Below, piece after piece: positions 26,001 to 35,100 of a DNA stretch of 64,000 nt (positions within the stretch are counted from its first letter, which is position 1; the number at the start of each line of letters is the position of its first letter). Source of the stretch: Lineus longissimus (taxonomy: Eukaryota; Nemertea; Pilidiophora; Heteronemertea; Lineidae). Below the pieces are notes generated by a model. The model made no database searches, was not told the DNA's origin, and saw only the letters and a program-made list of their open reading frames with translations. The stretch is taken from contig NC_088312.1 in assembly GCF_910592395.1 (NCBI RefSeq), positions 19,103,292 to 19,167,291 of the forward strand. Direction: 5' to 3'. The position numbers and the translations under genes were made by a program.

Positions 26001-27944
26001 CGAGGACGTTTCTTGCAATCTCGTTTAATCTCGCACCGTGGTACTGGTACATATCGACTGATTGTCAAGAAAAATACGCAGCAAATCCGTTCATTTTGTC
26101 ATCACACAATTTTTCATTCTCTGAATATATCCCTATAAATGTGCTTTCAAAGACCTATAGGCCTAAAGGCGTTTTTTTCTGTTTATCTGTTCTTTTTATT
26201 TCGCGCACTGCTAATGCCGCAAGTACCACGGCGCGAGATAAAACGAGATTGCAAGAAATGTCCTCGTCCCTAAGATTCGTAAGCCAGGCAAAAAGAAGCT
26301 GGGTGCTGTTTGTCTAGTGTAATAGCACCCAGGGTGCTTATTGTCCAGTCGATCTCGCACCTGGGTACCATTTGTCGGCACCCAGGACGACATCCACCCT
26401 TTCAGCAATACTGACAGTGTATCTTGATAAGTTGCAAAAACCTTTGTGGTCCAGATGAACATGCTGTTGCATGTAACCTTCGTATTGTCTTCGGCCCTAC
26501 TATCATTGAAGTGAGAGGTGGACAGCAGCGTTAGTAATGGTGATAGTCATGGTCCAGGGAAGTAGAAAATCTTGTAGCAGAAAAGAATGATTACTCATCT
26601 CGCGATTTCGCGATTTCTCATCTCGCGGTTTATAATAATCCGTGGATAATCTGTCTTTCGTGTCTTACCTGCTATAATAAGTCGTGGTTCAAAACCACTC
26701 GCCCATTCGTGGAGCTTGTCATAGTCAATCAAACCCGTGTTGGGGTCAGTTCGATATGACATGGACTCGTAGAACTCGGACGATGCCGTCAATCTCCGCT
26801 TGCCACTGCTGTATCCGTGGGTCAGGTGTCCTCCGTCAGAGAGGTATAATCCCATGATCCGGCCTCCTGGCTTCAGCAGGCCTTTGTAAACGGAGAGGTT
26901 CGCCATGGAGCCTGAGAGAGTTTGGACATTCACGCCCCAGATGCTTGGGTCGAGGCGGTATGCAGCTAAAGCGCGGTCTTTGCAGAGCTGTTCTACTTTG
27001 TCGATGTTGACGCAGGAACCATAGTACCTATCAGAAATTATCGCAAAAGGCACAATACTTTATTCGATTTTTTATGGACATCAAAACGATTATACATTTA
27101 GTATGAATTTGACAAAACGAAAATTGACGGTCTTCAGGTCATATGCCCTGTACCTGAGGGTTTTTTTTGAGAGTATTTTCATGACATGACTATTTAAGGG
27201 TTGATATCGTTTCACTGTATTATAGCATGTTTCAGGAACAGACATCCTTTTCAGGGCCATTGGTTTGGGGAGGGGGCAGCGGGCGAATGCCCTCTCCCCA
27301 GATGACACAAAAATTTAATGTGTTTTTGACCATGGTTTTTGGCGAAAACTTTTAAAAAGTGGCATTTTACCCCCTGCAATACTGTGCAATATACAATGCA
27401 TCCAACTATCAGGATCTTCATCTGTGAAATTCTCAAATTGTCAACATTATCCATCTTAAAGTTCCTCTTCCAGTACGGTTTTGCCCTTTGCCGATTTAGG
27501 CCCATCGACCCCCCCATGAAAGATGTTTCCTGGCGGTCGATGTAATCAAGATTTGACCTGATAACCCTCTATTAAGACAGTAGAACAATAATTGGAATGG
27601 AGGCTTTGTTTATAGCTAACAGTGTGTTGCGCTAGGCCTGAATTCTTTTCACTGCAAACGTAATACGATGTTTGCCTCTCCTTTCGTCACTTCTTCTGAA
27701 TAACCCAGGTACAAGTACAAAAACATACTTCGCGGTGGGATACTCCTTACCTGTTGCCTACCATGCCCTCTGACGTCTTATTGTGAACACACGCTCCCAG
27801 CGCCTGCAGAACCGCTTTACTGGCATAGTTCTCCGAGGCGATGAGGTTCAATGATCGAATTTGCCTTTGTTTCTCTTCAAGGAGAATGCGGTGCATTTCT
27901 GGGTCGACTTTTGCGAGGTCTTCACACCCAGAACCAGTTGCGAC
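13871..27944 (-). CDS. Serine hydroxymethyltransferase family, 7 exons
   Basis: PLP enzyme interconverting serine/tetrahydrofolate and glycine/5,10-methylene-tetrahydrofolate. Coding exons in transcript order are 27944-27751, 27027-26669, 17236-17024, 16439-16326, 15758-15636, 14668-14438 and 14049-13871. All have GT-AG boundaries and compatible phases, and together they give 470 codons plus stop with no internal stop. Family marks: [40 protein letters not shown] (Schiff-base lysine), [22 protein letters not shown]. The C-terminus aligns to the end of animal SHMTs. The first 10-40 residues and the initiator Met lie on an unidentified exon upstream, so cytosolic or mitochondrial location is open. 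Oddities: the usual His before the lysine is Tyr, and the canonical NKYSEGYPG is NKTSEGMVG. It is probably a functional divergent paralogue, but the activity is not certain. Confidence 0.93.
14438..14668 (-). CDS. SHMT exon F (NTCPGD, RLGT)
   Basis: Acceptor TTACTAG/GTGGTATAA, donor CGAG/GTAGGA, 231 nt. Encodes [19 protein letters not shown] and [15 protein letters not shown]. The Arg of RLGT corresponds to the substrate-carboxylate-binding Arg363 of E. coli SHMT. Confidence 0.95.
14901..15303. mobile_element. 403-bp foldback element in SHMT intron
   Basis: The ends ATAGGGCATAA and complement open into long imperfect arms (about 170-190 bp each) that include AACCGCATAAAAA and ACTTTATTTCAGTACAGCAC on opposite strands. 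It is a MITE/foldback-type insertion in the intron between exons F and E. No unambiguous target duplication. Confidence 0.7.
15636..15758 (-). CDS. SHMT exon E
   Basis: Acceptor TTGCAG/GTTTAGC, donor ACAG/GTAAAG, 123 nt. Encodes [17 protein letters not shown] and LGYHIVTG, matching the AVALKQA and LGYKIVTG segments of animal enzymes. Confidence 0.93.
16326..16439 (-). CDS. SHMT exon D (GAPHNHAIA)
   Basis: Acceptor TTCCCAG/CATTAGC, donor GCAA/GTAAGT, 114 nt, phase 1 in and 1 out. Encodes [14 protein letters not shown] and GAPHNHAIA, the tetramer-contact region of animal SHMTs. Confidence 0.93.
16885..16975 (-). pseudogene. Relic duplicate of SHMT exon C
   Basis: About 50 bp downstream of exon C on the minus strand, a frame reads [12 protein letters not shown] followed by L-F-x-x-C-H. 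It matches exon C's Y-L-L-G then GLVAAGIG then P-F-x-x-C-D. Over the GLVAAGIG codons about 20 of 24 bases agree, and most differences fall at third positions. The copy lacks the DIAHIS block with the PLP-ring Asp/His, and the TTTTYK lysine loop is scrambled. It cannot supply an active site. It reads as an old tandem exon duplication that decayed. Chance similarity is possible but unlikely given position and orientation. Confidence 0.6.
17024..17236 (-). CDS. SHMT exon C (PLP lysine loop)
   Basis: Acceptor TTCTAG/GCATATCG, donor CAAAG/GTATAT, 213 nt. Encodes [12 protein letters not shown] (PLP-ring Asp and His) and [10 protein letters not shown] with the Schiff-base Lys. It is separated from exon B by the 9.4-kb transposon-filled intron. 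Confidence 0.95.
17745..17815. repeat. Repeat shared with 25740-25810, inverted
   Basis: Words TGATAAAGCTTGGAA, CAGTGAAACC and CCAGTGATAAACCTTGGAAT occur here on plus and at 25740-25810 on minus. Both copies lie inside the same 9.4-kb SHMT intron, so the pre-mRNA could fold back across about 8 kb. Confidence 0.6.
18546..21780. mobile_element. 3.2-kb nested inverted-repeat element
   Basis: The outer ends TAATCACTCACACAACG (18546) and its exact complement (to 21780) bound a composite. The subterminal sequence (ACTCACACA..GTAGTGAGTG, then a segment with CATCATGTCCATCGAATCTG and a CRE-like TGACGTCA) occurs as two direct copies at the left (18546-18960 and 18961-19210) and in reverse at the right (about 20870-21150 and 21480-21780). 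Other repeats, including the G/C-run family at 19604-19790, are inserted inside. No transposase-like frame remains. The history is several rounds of nested insertion or foldback duplication within the SHMT intron. Confidence 0.6.
19604..19790 (-). repeat. G/C-run repeat, intact copy of MULE target
   Basis: Reverse complement of the sequence that flanks the 949-bp element at 24128-25076. Here the GAAGGACGGGGG site is uninterrupted, so this copy serves as the empty site for that insertion. Characterised by GGGGGA/TCCCCC foldbacks and C runs. Confidence 0.7.
21784..21863. repeat. 40-bp exact tandem duplication
   Basis: Two identical 40-bp units beginning TTTATGGTTTCTGAATATGA lie head to tail directly beside the end of the 3.2-kb element. 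It may be an insertion or repair footprint. Confidence 0.85.
23175..23527. mobile_element. Truncated copy of the 583-bp palindromic MITE
   Basis: Starts with GCTGAAAGGGTGGATGTCG and runs through the left arm and the inner hairpin (GTGCTTTCAAAGACCTATAGG with its complement), then stops before the right arm. Same family as 25935-26406 and 42292-42874. Confidence 0.8.
24001..24127 (+). repeat. G-run repeat, left half (interrupted)
   Basis: Left half of the same repeat seen intact at 19604-19790. It starts with a run of 17 G at 24002-24018. Interrupted at GAAGGACGG by the 949-bp element and resumed at 25077. Confidence 0.75.
24128..25076. mobile_element. 949-bp MULE-like element with 9-bp target duplication
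   Basis: The inverted ends of about 50 bp begin GGCCATGGCGATTTAGC and continue with tandem CTGCGGATT units. The right end is the complement with a few changes. GAAGGACGG is duplicated on both sides (24119-24127 and 25077-25085). Removing the element and one copy restores the sequence of the related repeat at 19604-19790, which confirms a real insertion. A 9-bp duplication and long ends suit Mutator-like elements. No transposase is encoded. A decayed relative is at 5733-5955. Confidence 0.85.
25107..25408 (+). mobile_element. Probable LINE/SINE 3' tail with TTTGAA repeats
   Basis: Ends CTAAATAAACTGCTTTGAA followed by three TTTGAA-type units, a terminal microsatellite common at the 3' end of CR1/RTE-like elements and their SINEs. 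The body is short with no recognisable coding remnant. Confidence 0.4.
25500..25765 (-). other. Open frame of unknown origin in SHMT intron
   Basis: A 71-codon minus frame (25545-25760) reads like protein ([18 protein letters not shown], then VPADFIDSN) but has no start or splice context that I can defend. It adjoins the inverted repeat shared with 17745-17815, so it may be part of a decayed transposon. Confidence 0.2.
25935..26406. mobile_element. 5'-truncated copy of the 583-bp palindromic MITE
   Basis: The left arm is missing its outer ~60 bp. The inner hairpin and the complete right arm to CATCCACCCTTTCAGC (26406) are present. It lies about 260 bp downstream of SHMT exon B. Confidence 0.8.
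26669..27027 (-). CDS. SHMT exon B (RYYG to LIIAG)
   Basis: Acceptor TGATAG/GTACTATGG, donor GCAG/GTAAGA, 359 nt. Encodes [15 protein letters not shown] (Tyr64-Tyr65 kept), [21 protein letters not shown] and the RLIIAG strand. Canonical LDLPDGGH is LYLSDGGH here. Confidence 0.95.
27751..27944 (-). CDS. SHMT exon A (N-terminal, LIASEN)
   Basis: Acceptor TTTAG before GTCGCAACTGG and donor CAG/GTAAGG. It starts in phase 0 and ends in phase 2. It encodes a DPEM segment, then [12 protein letters not shown] and NKTSEGMVG. In E. coli numbering Glu57 is kept, but the Tyr55 position is Thr and the following Tyr-Pro is Met-Val. The exon before this one was not found. Confidence 0.9.
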
Positions 27945-28162
27945 CTAAACACAGCAAATGGTAAATATCACCTTAGAGTAACAGGCCTCTAAGATACCAC
28001 CCCGCGGAATCATTAGCAACAACCTTAGTGAGAGTCACGCACCTCTCCAATTGGGTTACTGGAAAAAAGCATAATCCTATTCAGCTTAATCAAAACTTAT
28101 TAAAATGAAAAAGATTTATTTAATAGAATACAATTCACATAACAGTATCTAACTGTTTCACC

Positions 28163-28220
28163 CGTTGTAAGGATTTTTACTATGTCTCTGTTGAGCGCAC
28201 ATAATAAAATCCTTACAACG
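28163..28220. repeat. Hairpin, ~20-bp arms
   Basis: CGTTGTAAGGATTTTTACTA pairs with the reversed segment around 28202-28220 (ATAAAATCCTTACAACG) across a short loop. A small foldback between SHMT exon A and the presumed upstream exon. Confidence 0.6.
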
Positions 28221-28912
28221 CGGATAATTTTGTCATATTTTTAAATGATTAGACAGTGGCGCCACTACCGGGAAAACTAGGCAGGTCGATTCTCAAAAGT
28301 CATAGCCTCAGCGAAGGATTGGTTTGCCGTGACCCGCTGGGATGGGAGATTGTCGGAGAGGTTGTTGCCAATTCTATAGGGTGGGTGTGATGATATGAAT
28401 AAGCCTGAAGATGGAGTCAGAGGTCATGCCACTTACCACAGCAAAAAAACCTACTCCAAAAAGTTGGCTGCAATCTTTCAATAAGCTCGATGTGCTACCA
28501 TGTAATCAGAGACTTTGAAAGACTCTGATATAACCAACCCTCTCCAGAAGCCTACAGACCATAGCCTTCAGCTCAGATAAAACTGAGATAAATCGCTTGC
28601 CCTCATCATGCCCGTGCACCAGTCCTTACACCAAAGCTCCTAAGGTTCGGGGGATTTGTTGGAAATGGTGACCGACCTTGCTGAAATGTGCCCGTGACGA
28701 CACTTGAACAAATCTTGACCCAACATGACGAAGTCCCATCATATTTCCAGTTGAATAAATACACAAGACCCCTTCGCGCGATTACAGAATATCCGAGAAT
28801 GGAACTTTGGTTTAGATTGAGATATTAAAACCCAAACAAAGAGAAGGCCTAAATAGATGTATACACTGTTTACAGGCGAAAAAGTATCGCACTAGGTCAG
28901 CAGTAGGCGGTT

Positions 28913-29011
28913 GAGCGTAGTAGCTGTTTGGACGCCCCGCGCCTCCCAGGCCTATTCCCGCGAGCAAGAGACACAACTTCATACAGTCGTCAATGAAAAG
29001 TCCTCAGTCGC
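28913..29011 (+). repeat. Exon-like cassette, copy 1
   Basis: About 98 bp nearly identical to the minus-strand segment at 30794-30697. In the shared frame it reads SREQETQLHTVVNEK. See the partner copy. Confidence 0.55.
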
Positions 29012-29579
29012 GTCCCCGGCGGGGTAGGTCGAAAGACGAGGGGTGTGACGAATTGAAGGAATTACTAACAAGAACGACTGGGGTAGTTCCAAAACTTTGT
29101 TTCTGCAAATAAAAATACATTGCAAATTTAAAGTATGCCCCTTTTTTATCATATTACACAAACAATCCCCATACTAGGAGTTAACTCATGGTCCGACAGG
29201 TGCTGCCACCTTCACGAAAATGGGCAAACTGAGAAGCCAGAGAAGTCTCACAAACAGCATGACCTTCAATCATGAAAGTCCATATGTAGTTCCCAACAAA
29301 GATCTGATTCAGTACAACAGTTCACCAGCTACCAGCATGGCGCTAAAACAACGGGAAGCTACGAATATTACTAGTACTCGAATGATTATTACAAATATTG
29401 AGACTTCGCCCTGGAACCACACAAATACATGTAGGCCTAATGCATCAGCAGCGTACATCAATCCTGACGGTTTTCTCAACAAAGCATTGCCTTCAAAAGA
29501 CGCTTGGGGTTTTTTATCAAGTGTTAACAACTCTCTGACAACCTTCCTGATCTAGGCAAGATGGATATTTATACATTTT

Positions 29580-29770
29580 ACATTTACCTGGAGTTATTGT
29601 CACCCAGTTTCTCGTACAAAGAGACATAATTAAAGAAAACAGGTCCACGAGGACCGCTTCTGAATAAAAACAATGGCGGATGACGACGTCGTCGCGATGC
29701 GCAAAAGATGCTGGCGCGAAACGAAAGCGCGGGAAATTTAAACGACAAAGTTAAAGAGCGCCTCAAATAG
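29580..29770 (-). other. CpG-rich segment, possible promoter/leader exon
   Basis: Unusually CpG-rich for the window (GACGACGTCGTCGCGATGCGC on plus). On minus an open stretch ends at a good donor, TCCAG/GTAAATG (exon end 29590 or nearby), but the frame has no ATG and its phase does not match SHMT exon A. It could be a non-coding leader of SHMT, which is transcribed from this side. On plus a short ATG frame at 29672 starts MADDDVV and stops after 22 codons. Regulatory role is inference. Confidence 0.25.
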
Positions 29771-29962
29771 CGAAATAAAATGAATTAATAATATTAACGC
29801 GAAAGATACTGCGTTTCAGAACAATCGGAGAACCTAAAAACTACCATTCTTGGCCCCGTTTATTATGTATTCGTATATCTCCAGATAAAAAGAGTTCACG
29901 AACCGAAATAGGCCCGCATAACATATTCTAAGTAAGACTGTCCTGATAAGTGTCGCAACAAG

Positions 29963-30505
29963 TCAGCAATTGTCTTTGCGCAATGGTAATTCGCGTGACA
30001 CGATTTGTCTGTCGCAAGTCACAGGCCACAATATATTGTGAAAGTCCAATTGAACACCGCCTTTCAAAGATAGCAGTTGGGTGCAGCGAGGACCCCGACT
30101 GTCAAACCTACATTCATTTTGTGCCTGGAGCAAGTCCTCAGAAAATTTCTGCCGGAAGCTAGAATTCACGCGTACGAACTCAATGGTCAACATATATATT
30201 TCCTCGCCATTGCCGATGATATCAATCTGATTTAAACGGATCCTGCTGCTCATCAATGACTGATCGACCACTTTTGCGAACTCTCTTCTAAAACAGGACT
30301 CGAAATCAGGCCAAACAAATATGTTTCTTTCATGATAGAGGACGGTGTTATCAAACCACTTGAGATTTTCATCGGGGGAACCAACAAAATCTCTCTCGAA
30401 AATTCCCGGGTTCAAATATCTCGGGCGAGCAATGGTGACGAATATGTCTATCATTGGGCCATCAAAAATCATTTTCATGAAATTTAGGGCGGGTATCCAA
30501 AACAT
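29963..30505 (-). CDS. Hypothetical protein, 180 residues
   Basis: An ATG-to-stop frame immediately preceded by a TGA, so the Met is either a true start or the frame is an exon with an acceptor I cannot place. The middle reads FRREFAKVVDQSLMSSRIRL then IDIIGNGEEIYMLTIEF. That layout is seen in SEA-like and other small extracellular alpha/beta modules (helix, strand, G-turn, strand). The resemblance is structural impression only. No signal peptide or membrane segment. It could be one exon of a larger gene that includes the frame at 30564-30800. Confidence 0.3.
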   Translation of the reverse strand: MFWIPALNFMKMIFDGPMIDIFVTIARPRYLNPGIFERDFVGSPDENLKWFDNTVLYHERNIFVWPDFESCFRREFAKVVDQSLMSSRIRLNQIDIIGNGEEIYMLTIEFVRVNSSFRQKFSEDLLQAQNECRFDSRGPRCTQLLSLKGGVQLDFHNILWPVTCDRQIVSRELPLRKDNC

Positions 30506-30563
30506 TCAGCAAGCAAAATTTCTCAGGGGTAGGACCGTCTCAAAATTACTTTTTCCCCTCATT

Positions 30564-30800
30564 TCAGTTCCTTTTCATGGCGCAGGACATAACAGCTGAC
30601 AACCTACGTCGCAGAGACAAACTGGCGCTCAGGTACTGTCGCAGGTTGTGTTCGAATGACCCTGGGTACGTAAGCACCACGACCATGCGGCCCCTTGCGA
30701 CTGAGGTCTTTTCATTGACAACTGTATGAAGTTGTGTCTCTTGCTCGCGGGAATAGGCCTGGTGGCGCGGCGGGTCCAAACAGCTACTACGCTCAGTCAC
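30564..30800 (-). other. Possible exon, cassette copy 2
   Basis: A minus-strand frame includes REQETQLHTVVNEK (30697-30794, inverted copy of 28913-29011) and continues with RMVVVLTYPGSFEHNLRQYL and an Arg-rich stretch before a stop. Conservation of reading frame between the two cassette copies up to the NEK residues suggests coding origin. I see no start codon context or clear acceptor. Confidence 0.3.
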
Positions 30801-31064
30801 CCTGCTGCTAGGTCACTAGATTGGGAAATCGTATCTACTGACCTAATTAGTGCAATTAGCCATAACAAACCATACATATTTTTAAAGGGAATAAAGTGTC
30901 CTCACCTACCTGCGGTAAAGTCCCTTTTTCCGTTCACCCCCTTGTGAACCCCCTTGATGACGAACGAACTGCCTCGAGAGTCTGAAAAACTAAGTCAAGC
31001 CCCATTTGAATCTTCTGCAAAGCCCTCTTCATAAATATGACTTTACATCATACGTATCACACTC

Positions 31065-31155
31065 TACATTATATATCTTGCTTCTTCACCTCCGTAATAA
31101 CCAAATAGTATTAGGGCCTAATACAGAATAAATTGAAATTGAAATTGAAATTGTA
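31065..31155 (+). mobile_element. Retroposon-type 3' tail, ATTGAA repeats
   Basis: Ends AATACAGAATAAATTGAA followed by three ATTGAA units. Like the tails at 25390 and 43316 this resembles the short terminal repeats of non-LTR elements or their SINEs. No body recognised. Confidence 0.35.
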
Positions 31156-31639
31156 CCAATATTCAAACGTTCAATTTTACCAATGATCGAGGAGGGGATC
31201 TGAAAAAGCTGCCAATCAATTTCCAGTAATACTCCAAATTATAAGGTCCTCTAAATTGTTTTGCCTAGGAAAAAGGAAACAATTCCGGAACACTCAGGTT
31301 GAGAACTTAGGCCATAAATATTTGTTCTCGAGTATTTCAAGCACGATATTTCTTCATGAATATCAACGAAATAGGAAGGAAGTGGCCCAAACGCACACCC
31401 TTGACTCAAAATACCAGTATCAGTAAACTAGTGTTCTATTACATGGAACGTGTAGAAGATGCGCATTCTATATTCTAAAATACATGTACAAATGTTGTCC
31501 AAAGGCATTGTCTATTATTTGATAACTTCCCTTGGACATGTTTGATAATAATATATGAATATTTGATGGTAATTTTACTTTGGACGCATTAGTTTATGAA
31601 TTAGCTAAGGTGATGGGAAGCCCAAAAACCAGATCTAAA

Positions 31640-31870
31640 CCTATAGTGCTAAAAATTATTAGTAAAAAAACAACAATAAAGCTGATAATTTTCCGGATTG
31701 CACAACTGTGAAATTAGTAAAAGGCATAAGTGTTCTAACCATCAATGGAAAGAATTACTATTTCGATAGTTAAAACAACAGTCGGTATTTATAGGAACTT
31801 CCAGATTAGTAAAAAAATACGATATAAAATAGTTATTTTTACTGTTTAATTTCAAGAGTGTATTAAAAGG
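31640..31870. repeat. AT-rich repeat shared with 36608-36770
   Basis: AAATAGTTATTTTTACTG..TTTAAGAGTG-like words occur here and in reverse complement at 36608-36770, together with AGTTAAAACAAC/GTTGTTTTAACT. It is an AT-rich repeat family of unknown class. Confidence 0.45.
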
Positions 31871-32189
31871 CCTACTGGATTTACTTTCTTAGTAATATAA
31901 TATGGTACTAATACATTCAAACATGTACATGTACATACATGTCGTTCATGAGGGTTGCGAAACCAGCCTACGTATAGTTCAGGCCTGTTCGCAGAAAACT
32001 ACTTTATCGCAAGAATCAGCCGGTTCCCTGTCTGTGAATATTTGAACATAGTTATTGATATTATAATTAACTGCCATTTATCACTCTTATTATGCGGGCA
32101 GGCGTCAGTTGATCTATTGGAATCACCGAATCAAATTTTGAGTGGGCCTCGAAGTATCCTGACTTCTCTGGGTCAGATTTCGCGGTAGG

Positions 32190-35100
32190 CAAATCAAAGC
32201 GTAACAGTATACGAGTATGTGTACAATTATTTACGACAACGCAAACATTTTTTAATATCTTTTCATCGATCCAGGTTTGTGAAATATTTACAATGAGTAC
32301 GTGTAGGAAACGATAAAAGTGACAGCTGGCCTTATGATCGAGTTCGCAGAATGAGGACAGTTGTTGTCCACAGTAGATTCATATTCATACCATGGGTTTT
32401 CCATCTTTGGCGGATTTGATTCAGCCTATACGTGCATAGAATCCCTTCAAATTCTGCTTTATTAGTATGAATATTTGTCAATCAAAATCTAAGAATATCA
32501 TGAAATGCATTTGTTATGTAAATGACTACACGGAATCCAGGTCACAGAATGTTTAGAATTCTGTGGAAGGGGAAATAATCTACGCCACCTACAATAGAAG
32601 GCAGAAAGAACCTGATATAAACATTGAGATATTCGACAACAGTCATTTATAAACTGTTCAGCGTATGGTACAGACAGAAACCCAACTTCAGTATCCGTTC
32701 GTTCACCTGAGATACACTTTTTGACAGCAGGGGATTTTACGAAATCGGAGAGCAGAAACATTCACAAACATATAACCTTATTTTGTGTGGTCTGAACAAG
32801 TATTGATCCGTCTAAGTTCTGAAGCAGCAGAACGCTTATTGAGTGAAGACATCTTGTTCGAGGCATAGTGTTGATCTCAACCGAAATATCGGCGCATATT
32901 CAGCTTCTAACATTTAGGCAGAGGGCTGGTTCTGACCTCAGAGAAGATCTATTGACTGATTGACCACGCGAGTTCCAATTACTCAGCCGAAGAAACCGGA
33001 CAGTTGAAGGACACCTCGTGAAGTATATGTATTGGTATTAGCAGAAGAAAGCGGAATAAGTACAGCCAGTGCCAATTGGAAAGGTCTCGAGGAGATTTTA
33101 GAAGGTGCAACAAGTTTGAATCCAAGGAAAGGAACTGACGAATTGCTTCAAAAACTCTCGTCCAGCTTGGAAAGGAAGGAGGATCTATGTTTTAGCTTCC
33201 TGTTCCGGATCCGTGGATTTCTATCAAAGGATTGCTATTTTAAAGTAAAGGTAAGTTTCAAAACGTGAAATTTAGACTGAAGTCTAGAACCAAACGCTGT
33301 AACAAACAGTGCGTGATGTCTACAAACAGCTGCTGACATGTTCTGTACATGTATTACACCACACCTGTAATGGGAACGGCTGTATACCAGCTGCTCTTAG
33401 TTCCGCATTACAGACAGTTTCACTGATCTAATTTGGGGTGATGTGGAGATGAGAGGATGATGCCTAGGTTCCCTCTGCGTTTATTGGTAGAGTTTTTTTG
33501 TGGAAACCTATTCCGGTTGCTTGGTTCTAGTAAAAAAGTATTTATCTTGTACCTAGGACCGAAAAGTACGGTTTCTTTACCATGCTAACGATGGCTTTTT
33601 CATTGTATTAAAGCTGGTGGTAACGAGCTTTGAGGGGATTTTGCTGTTTGTTGGTTCCTAATTTGTTTCCCTGAGACAAGACTATTTCAAGGTATTGTTG
33701 TCAGTTCTTCGTATTTGCCAGGAAACTGGCCATGTGTTCAGCCACAGGGTGGGCGATAGAGGATATATTTACTCCTGTTCTGGAACGATAATGCTGATTC
33801 AGTAGTAGGTTTACACAGGCTGCGGATGAAAGACAGATCAGGATATCGATGCTTGATGGGCTATCCTCTGTCTAACTCGACTCTACTTTGCTTCTACGAG
33901 ATAACATTAACTTTAGGTAGGTGGGAGGTCTAATCTATCATTATGTTGCATGTAGAGTAAGACTGGTATACATTGTGTAGATGTTGGTCAATATTCCGTC
34001 GCTTGTAAAGCATGCCAATTAAAGATGCATGGCAAGCTGTCGGTATTTGCCCCAGACTACATGAAGCGAACTCGATCGTTGTGGCGACGTACGTAGCTCT
34101 ATTACGGTAGTATTCATGGGAATGAGCCTCTTTATTTGAGAGACGTGTGCGTGTTTAACTGGATGAGGAACTTCGAATCCTTCTATCTGTGATATCCATG
34201 CAGTTCGTAGGTCGATTCCCCTCCCCCAGAGCGCCTATTGCCCCAATTCTCTCCTCCTTCGTTGGTGACGTTCCCGGCCACGCTTGAAAAAGATTGCATT
34301 GCACTCGGGTAGGCTCCGTAGCTGGTCATGGTCTCACAAGCGGTATCCAAGGATGGTCTGGTATAAGGTTTGTAACACTTTGACAGGTCATTTTTTAGTG
34401 ATATATTGGTGTTGTCTCTTGAATGCGCGTATCTGCATGATTTGGTGAATAGGTCAAACCCATTTGGTCGTATATCAAATAAATTGGTTTTACATTGTAA
34501 TCAAGGAGGATGTTTTATCATTTCGAAGTAGATTCGAGTGATATCAAAATACGGTTTCTAGGGACTCAGTGGCCGATAACTTCTTTAAGGAGCGCTGATG
34601 AGAAGCTATGTCAATTCTTATGTTGTTTATCGAAGCAATAAGCCGGCTAGCGCTGCACATGTAGACGTTATACAGGGTGGCCCCCAAAAAACTATCGTTG
34701 CGTTTTCTGAGAAATTCCCTAAACCGAAACGCTGCGTATTCTTTCTTTCATTGCGATCTCTTGAGAATGGTGCCTGTTAACACTTATACCTGTGACATCA
34801 TGGTACGCTTGATGCGAAAATATGGTTTTTTTTACAGATCCAGGTGGTCTAAGTTAATTACTGCTTGGAACACAGTTAAAGTAAATAGCATGTTATGTCC
34901 AAGCTGTATGTGCATCTACATGTAAAATGTCTAGTTTTTTAAAATCCGTAGATGGCCGTGATAGTAGTCAACATGTGTCAAGTTCTAGATAAATGGCTGG
35001 TCCTTTCAGATGATCACAATTAAAGATTCACCTCAATATAACTGATGTTCCATATTCATCTGCAAGTAGGTTATCAATCTTCCCTTGATAATTATTGTAG

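Noticed and set aside
29584-29766. Mitochondrial targeting exon for SHMT (Arg-rich frame)
   Set aside because: The frame starts with TTG, has no ATG, and its phase-2 donor does not match phase-0 exon A.
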